DNA of 23,003 nucleotides, from positions 949,104 to 972,106 of the forward strand of contig CAAAJI010000004.1 of NCBI GenBank assembly GCA_900642245.1, in the 5' to 3' direction. Below are positions 18,066-23,003 of this stretch, in pieces (position 1 is the stretch's first letter; each line of letters starts with the position of its first letter). The translations under genes and the position numbers were made by a program. This stretch comes from Fragilaria radians. Its lineage: Eukaryota > Bacillariophyta > Fragilariophyceae > Fragilariales > Fragilariaceae. A model generated the notes under the pieces. It had not been told where the DNA came from. It made no database searches and saw only the letters and a program-made list of their open reading frames with translations.

Positions 18066-18173
18066 AAGAGCTTGAAGCAGTTGCGCTCACTCTTAGGGCT
18101 AATAAAGTACTAACATGATATGTGGAAGAAACAATTACACATGTTAAGTCCATTACTGAATTTGCAAAAGTCC
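18039..18173 (+). pseudogene. Ty3/Gypsy pol fragment at the RT/RNase H junction
   Basis: The plus strand reads EGMQLLRPPKSLKQLRSLLG and then LIKY, a stop, HDMWKKQLHMLSPLLNL. This is the conserved linker of Gypsy polymerases (PP-LKQLRSFLGL-NYY-...-PL--L) that follows the reverse transcriptase. Only about 45 codons can be recognised, with one internal stop and a stop at 18174. It lies on the opposite strand from the Gypsy remnant at 19197-20877, so it comes from another copy or a rearranged one. Confidence 0.75.
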
Positions 18174-18609
18174 TAAGGGAAGTAAATTATTTGCATCACA
18201 CATAAATAAAATCTTTCCAACAATAGTACATTCAGGGACAGAGCAGTTGATTATCGCACAAGGATGTTAAACCAGCTCTTCAATTATAAAGGGTTGAAGG
18301 TCTAAAGTAACTTATCCTTATGGAATGCCAACTTGCCCTTATTAGCAAGTTGACGAGACTTGGCTTAGCAGTTGGAAAAGAAGCTTAGGAAGAACAAGAA
18401 GGTAGGAAGACCTCTTGGAACATCTCTTGAGTGCAGTTCCAAGATTAACCAAGACTAGAAGGAAGTAATGGTTAAATTAGATAGTTTCACCTTGACATAG
18501 TGTCAAATATACCATAGAGCAGCGTGATGACACTTTTTAATGATTGAGTAAAGCTAGCAAAGAATGTCACTAAGTAAGTTTAACTGTAAGTCAATGACTG
18601 GTTTATCCC
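18174..18609. other. Spacer between two retroelement fragments
   Basis: No recognisable coding sequence. It lies between the Gypsy linker fragment and the gag remnant, and is probably eroded retroelement sequence. Confidence 0.4.
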
Positions 18610-19196
18610 TTGCTGTCTTGCAAAAAGCCTCCTATTCCTTTCATTTTGAAGGCTAAGAAGGTGGAAAACCTGGATGATGGGGTGGACAAGGCAGAATTCA
18701 TCAACTTGGAGCTCTTCATGGATCAAAGGAATCCTGCATTGAAGTATTTGCGCCATTTCATGATCTTCAAGGATGGGGGAGCAGAAGACTGGATCAAGTG
18801 GTTGATTGGGTACCGTGCAATCCGTGAACCAGCTGACAAGAGCAAGATGGTGAGGACCTTGTTGGTGAGACATTCCATGTCTTGCTCTGAGCAACATCTG
18901 AAGAAGAGGCTGGACACAGAGGATGCTGAGCTACCTGATGGTGATGCGTGATGTGGGATGGCATACATCCTAAAGAGCACAATCAGATTTCAGAAGTACT
19001 ACAAGAGGAGGGAATTTTTCTCGGTCAAAATGTAAGTGTGCAAATGTTTGTAGAAAGGCTTTATGAGCTCAACAAATATTTACTTTACTTCCCAGAAGAG
19101 AAACCAAAACAGTTGGATCAGGATGAGATTATTTAGATTCTGGATCAGGCCAAGGCATCAGAGTGGCATGCATCCAGAGTGGCGGCTGATAGGAGT
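18610..19196 (+). pseudogene. Decayed retrotransposon gag-like gene
   Basis: Three successive plus-strand frames together make one gag-like reading. 18610-18951 gives DGVDKAEFINLELFMDQRN, FKDGGAEDWIKWLIGYR and LKKRLDTEDAELPDGDA. 18955-19032 gives GMAYILKSTIRFQKYYKRRE. The frame ending at the TAG at 19134-19136 gives SVQMFVERLYELNKYLLYFP and KQLDQDEII, and after that stop ILDQAKASEWHA. The pattern of a W-rich N-terminal part, a KYY-RR segment, then FV-RL-ELN-YL-FP and DEII-ILD, is that of capsid-region Gag proteins of diatom LTR retrotransposons, as I recall them. At least two frameshifts and a stop inactivate it. It may belong to the same lineage as the minus-strand Gypsy remnant that abuts it at about 19197, but the strands are opposite. 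Confidence 0.65.
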
Positions 19197-20877
19197 TAGG
19201 TTTATACCCTTGGCCATATGAGTGGCCAGAAAGGTGTCTTCAATGTGTACATGCAAATTCTGAGACTGAAGGCATGCAAGAACTAAGGCCAGTTGCTGGA
19301 GGTGGTGATGAAGGGACAATTTTGCGAAGACAATTACATCTTCAAAATCATAGAAGGTCTTTGACATATGACCTTGGAAAATATCTGAGGATATATACCT
19401 TGAGGAGGACGGGCATACACATAATGTCCCCATGGGAGGATGATTTTGCATAACAGTTTGGACTGTTCATCCAGCTCAAAGTGGAAATAACCACAATTCA
19501 AATCAAGGCAGGTGGCAAAGGTGAAACCTTGGACTTTCTACAAAGTCTCATCAATTAATGGAAGATGTACTGGTTTATGGAGCAGGCCTTTATTAAGTTG
19601 GCACAAATCTTTTTAGAATTGGATGCCTCCATTCCTTTTTGCTTGGAGTAGGCAAGGACCCCTCCCCATTCTGAGTGGATGTTGGTATGTAGGACGTCAA
19701 TACAACAAAGTTCCTCCACCTCTTTGCGGGCAAAGTCAAACATGTGATGAGGGATCTTATAAGCCCTAGGATGTTAAAGACTTCTTCAATTTGGTTTATC
19801 TCTGATTCCACATCTGGTGTATCATTGTTGAAAATGGGAGATTAGTTGCTGTTTTCTTCTTTTTCTTTGGTGTTTGAACGGATGTTATACTTCTGGAGTT
19901 CAAGATTATTTTCTTTATTGTTACTTTTATTATTGTTGTTATGCTTATAATCCTCACAGTATTTTTGAATTGCTTTGCAATGAGCGGTTGTATCGTTAAA
20001 TTTTCCGTGAATTTTGCATTATTTTTCGGACGCTATTTTTTTTGCTTTTTGGTTGTTGGTCAGATTCTCACTTTTTTGTAGATTTGGCGTTTTTGCATTG
20101 CGAGGTTTATTTCAATGGGAACTTGAGTTGCTCAGTTTGACACTTTTCAAACCAGTGTAGTACCTTGTTTGAGCGGCAAGACTGAGATGACGTAGTTTTG
20201 CTTGTACCTGAGCCTTTTTCCATCCAACAGGATACATATTTCTGACAAATTTGAGCCAGCTTGGCGTCCGTAAATTTTGGAGTTTGGATTCCAGGGCTGT
20301 TGATGGGATTGGGAATAAAGTGTGTAATCAATCAAGTCATTTAGATGACTGATTCTTTGAACAAAGTCTTGAACAGGCATACTCCTAGGTTTCATTCCTT
20401 GATGTACAGAGAGATGTCCTCTTCCATCAATAGAAGGAGGAATCGTTCGATACAGTTTGCAAGTTCTTATTGGGACTGATTTGAACCTAAGCTGACTACA
20501 ATATTGAACCATTTTTTCTGAGAGTCATGCCCCATCATGGTTGGGATGAGACAAAATCCTTGGGGGCCTTTTGGCAAAGCCAATATCTACACAATGTCAT
20601 CAAAGGAACTAAAGAATTCCAAGACATCTTCCATTTCAGTGGAGTTCAACTTGTTGTCCTCATAAGTGATTTTTTGAGAGGTAGGATCCCTGGGATCAAG
20701 CAAAATGTTGATGGAGACATATCTGTCTTTTTGTTGTATTGCATCCGGATCTTCGTTCTTTGGAAAGATTGAGAAAGAACAGTTTGCAGAGCTTGTGATG
20801 AAGGTGATCAGGAGGTAGGTAGTCTGCCAGGACAGTGAAATGAAATTGAGATGAGGAGTACAGTTATTGTGCCTCAC
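19197..20877 (-). pseudogene. Decayed Ty3/Gypsy gag-pol: Gag, zinc knuckle, reverse transcriptase
   Basis: The minus strand reads as one degenerate Gypsy element with frame changes. Gag: INILLDPRDPTSQKITYEDN and EDVLEFFSSFDDIV (near 20725-20590), DIGFAKRPPRILSHP (near 20580-20535), then MPVQDFVQRISHLNDLIDY (near 20390-20330) and VLHWFEKC near 20155. A zinc-knuckle-like CKIHGKFNDTTAHC is at 20018-19977. Reverse transcriptase: EVEELCCIDVL and HSEWGG (near 19725-19665), GFTFATCLDLNCGYFHFELD with KLLCKIILPWGHYVY (19528 down to about 19410), and YDFEDVIVFAK (about 19352-19320) where the Y-DD catalytic motif should be. This is the family's gag-to-pol order. A protease is not visible, and the 3' part (RNase H, integrase) is missing where it meets the plus-strand gag remnant. 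Gag starts only 43 bp beyond the stop of the coiled-coil gene. Confidence 0.8.
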
Positions 20878-20919
20878 GGCGCAGAGATACCTATAAATAT
20901 TTCCTTAAAAGTTAATCTA

Positions 20920-23003
20920 CTAGTCTAATCCTAATGCTGAGTCAAATAGAAGATCTGAGTCATACCAATTCGGGGACATAAAGAAGGCTAATCCACCGTT
21001 TCGCATAATCAGGTGTATTTCATTCGCTACATCCTCAGGAATTACGTCACGACGAGAGCGTGGCTGATGAACAATCTCATCCTCCTTCTCCACTTCAGCA
21101 TGCTCATTATCGTTTACAGCAAAGAGGTCGAATTCGGCATCGGTCAAATTAAGCTTATGCAATTCATCCGTAATGTTACGAAGAACTTCGTCCAGTTCGG
21201 CAGCCTTAGCAAAATCTTCTTTTTCCATGGCAATATCAATTTCTTTCTCCACTTGCGCATGTCGTTTCATCAGAGCTCTCGCCGTTTCCAAGGTTTCAGA
21301 ACTTGCTTCAGAACATGAACGGTCGGATACATCCACAAATAATTCCTTCTTTGTTACATGCTCTTCAACATGAGATGTTTGATCACCATTATCAAATGCA
21401 CTCATAATTTCATCCCAACCATCAAATGTGTCCCGAAGGAATTGATCTTCTTGCAAAAGCGCATCAATTTGATATTGGAGGACCATTCCACCAACCTTGT
21501 TCACAGATTCATGTGAAGCATCACTACATACATTAGCTTTCATACCCATAAGAGCGTTGATTCTCTTGGCAATTTTTTTCATCGCAATTTGAATCAGTTC
21601 TCGTTGCTTCTCTTTTGCTGAGATTTGCTTCTGCTCGAGATCCTGTTGTGCTTTCTTCAACGACCTCTTTGCTTCCTGAATTCCTTTTTTGGCTTCCCGA
21701 ATTAGTGTTTCATCTAATTCCTGGAGGCGAATACTCGATTCCTTAATCTCTTTTGAAGCTCTCGCAGCCGCTTTGAAATCTCGTTTTGCAACAGCCTTTA
21801 ACTTCTCGTCTTCAAGTTTTGGAAGCTTTTCTTGGATACGCCTACTTTCACCGTCAAGACTTATATGTCTGGTTTCTGTTGCCTTGGCGATTTGTTTAGC
21901 TTCGTCAACAGCACCCTCGCATTCAACAACATCGGCCTGAATCTGAGCCAAGATTAAATCCTTATCTTCGTCCTCCTCGCGAATATTCTCAAAGATTAAT
22001 TCTCGGGATATAATTTCCTGAAAAGTAGATGCCATTTTAATGTTTGTTTTAATTGCATCTGCCACTGTACTACGCTGCAACAAGGTCTCCGAGTGAGCTT
22101 TTACTTCTGCCTCATGTGCCTCTTTGAGCTTCTGATGGGCATCGTACTTGTTGATCCATTCTCTACGATTTTCCTTAACCGACAATTTCTTTTGGACGTG
22201 ACTAATTTGAACCATAATCTTGGATATTTCATCATTATGGGCTTCCATTTCCATTTTGATTTCGTAAGCTTGCAATTCCTTAAGCCGTAGTTGCTCTCGT
22301 AAATCGTCCATTTCTTTTTCCACAAGAAGAAGCTGCTTTCTCTTTTCTCCTCTGAGTTCTTCAATATCGGCCGTTTGTTTCGCGATAGTATCTTCCAATT
22401 CTTTCCGTTCCGAATTTACCATTTCTTCATCACGTTCCAAATCCTTTTCCTCACCTTTCAGGCGCTCTCCTTCATCCGCGAGTTGCCCAGCTGTAATGGC
22501 GAACTTTTCCAATTGTTCCGAAGAATCCTCATCCTGAAGCTTCTGCTTTGCGTCAAGTTCCTCTAGATCCCTTGCTACATTTTTAAAGCATCTCACGACA
22601 CCGTACACTGCTTTCAGCATTTGTTCATCCAGCTGAGCTAATCCTTGAGTACGATCAGAAAATATCGAGGAACATGCCGCCTTCTCGCGGTGATGACCCC
22701 CCAAGACAATCTGAAGGCGATCTGCCACTTCAAATTCTTCATTTACCACTGCTTCCAACTGTTGCGCTTCAATTTGAAGGATTTGTTTCGTCGCCAAAAT
22801 TTCCTTTGCAAGGGCCAAAAAGCGCTCATCCAGTAGCGCATTTCTATGCTCACGAAGGTCAGAAACATGTTTCATTGCTCGATTGACATCACCTGCAAGC
22901 GCTCTCAAAATATTGTGCATTGACTGAAGTGAAGACGTAGGTGGTGGTAGAAGAGGTATCAAAGGTGGTGGTGGGGGATGTCGTGAGGTGAATCCTGCAC
23001 AGG
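20920..23003 (-). CDS. Coiled-coil protein with three UVR-like motifs, 5' partial
   Basis: The frame is open from the TAG at 20920-20922 to the window edge (at least 693 residues), so the true start is outside. The codon at 22960-22962 is TTG, not a start. The N-terminal visible part is proline-rich (H, five prolines, LIPLLPPP). After it comes a long, highly charged alpha-helical and coiled-coil region (about residues 130-470 counted from 22962). Three helical-hairpin motifs resemble the UVR (UvrB/UvrC) motif: VVNEEFEVADRLQ (about 66-88), AVAKRDFKAAARASKEIK (about 384-416) and AMEKEDFAKAAELDEVLRNI (about 570-602). UVR motifs mediate protein-protein contacts. The C-terminus (RNGGLAFFMSPNWYDSD, LLFDSALGLD) looks like a short conserved tail. 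There are no catalytic or membrane motifs. A structural or scaffold role is likely; the proline stretch recalls formin FH1 sequence, but no FH2 domain follows. Confidence 0.82.
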   Translation of the reverse strand, partial: CAGFTSRHPPPPPLIPLLPPPTSSLQSMHNILRALAGDVNRAMKHVSDLREHRNALLDERFLALAKEILATKQILQIEAQQLEAVVNEEFEVADRLQIVLGGHHREKAACSSIFSDRTQGLAQLDEQMLKAVYGVVRCFKNVARDLEELDAKQKLQDEDSSEQLEKFAITAGQLADEGERLKGEEKDLERDEEMVNSERKELEDTIAKQTADIEELRGEKRKQLLLVEKEMDDLREQLRLKELQAYEIKMEMEAHNDEISKIMVQISHVQKKLSVKENRREWINKYDAHQKLKEAHEAEVKAHSETLLQRSTVADAIKTNIKMASTFQEIISRELIFENIREEDEDKDLILAQIQADVVECEGAVDEAKQIAKATETRHISLDGESRRIQEKLPKLEDEKLKAVAKRDFKAAARASKEIKESSIRLQELDETLIREAKKGIQEAKRSLKKAQQDLEQKQISAKEKQRELIQIAMKKIAKRINALMGMKANVCSDASHESVNKVGGMVLQYQIDALLQEDQFLRDTFDGWDEIMSAFDNGDQTSHVEEHVTKKELFVDVSDRSCSEASSETLETARALMKRHAQVEKEIDIAMEKEDFAKAAELDEVLRNITDELHKLNLTDAEFDLFAVNDNEHAEVEKEDEIVHQPRSRRDVIPEDVANEIHLIMRNGGLAFFMSPNWYDSDLLFDSALGLD

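Noticed and set aside
19200..19283. Extension of the plus-strand gag to the TAA at 19284 (VYTLGHMSGQKG ...)
   Set aside because: The minus strand here encodes the Gypsy RT segment VLACLQSQNLHVHIEDTF, so the plus reading is a shadow. The gag was ended near 19196.
20147..20512. A separate 121-aa minus-strand gene
   Set aside because: It is one frame of the decayed Gypsy gag: it shares the FVQRISHLND segment and lies in order with the zinc knuckle and RT.

Overview
The window is AT-rich eukaryotic nuclear DNA: long single-exon genes, one short GT-AG intron, wide non-coding gaps and many decayed LTR-retrotransposon fragments. The Copia and Gypsy remnants have the character of diatom elements (wording such as SEENVSDILTKPL and TVETSTYGSELV), and a secreted 24-residue-repeat LRR protein with a Cys-rich cap also fits. 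I infer a stramenopile, probably a diatom. No rRNA, tRNA, CRISPR or bacterial operon structure is visible.

Layout: 1-550 holds one unrecognised small ORF. About 1139-2060 (+) is a broken Copia pol (integrase, then the end of reverse transcriptase). 3502-6009 (-) encodes a long, probably disordered Ser/Asn/Asp-rich protein with an internal duplicated module. 6010-8525 is mostly non-coding and ends in a perfect 3 x 14 bp repeat. 8526-10934 (+) is the most notable gene. About 12854-13610 (-) is a second Copia remnant (RT end and RNase H). 14312-15926 (-) is a two-exon secreted LRR gene with 16 repeats. 17346-20877 is a retroelement graveyard: a Copia RNase H remnant (-), a Gypsy RT/RNase H linker (+), a gag remnant (+) and a decayed Gypsy gag-zinc knuckle-RT (-). 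20920 to the window edge (-) is a 5'-partial coiled-coil protein with UVR-like motifs.

The main candidate for an undescribed system is the 802-residue protein at 8526-10934. It joins a type-1 periplasmic-binding/ANF-receptor ligand-binding domain, one transmembrane helix, a coiled-coil linker, a PARP-type ADP-ribosyltransferase domain and a C-terminal WWE domain. This is the layout of a receptor guanylyl cyclase with the cyclase replaced by an ADP-ribosyltransferase. The catalytic triad reads H-Y-I, which predicts mono-ADP-ribosylation. The protein would plausibly convert an extracellular small-molecule signal into cytosolic ADP-ribosylation. That role is inferred from domain order; no ligand or target can be read from the sequence.

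The intact genes do not form a visible pathway. The receptor and the LRR protein both face outside the cell, but they are 3.4 kb apart with a dead Copia element between them, so a shared role is not supported.
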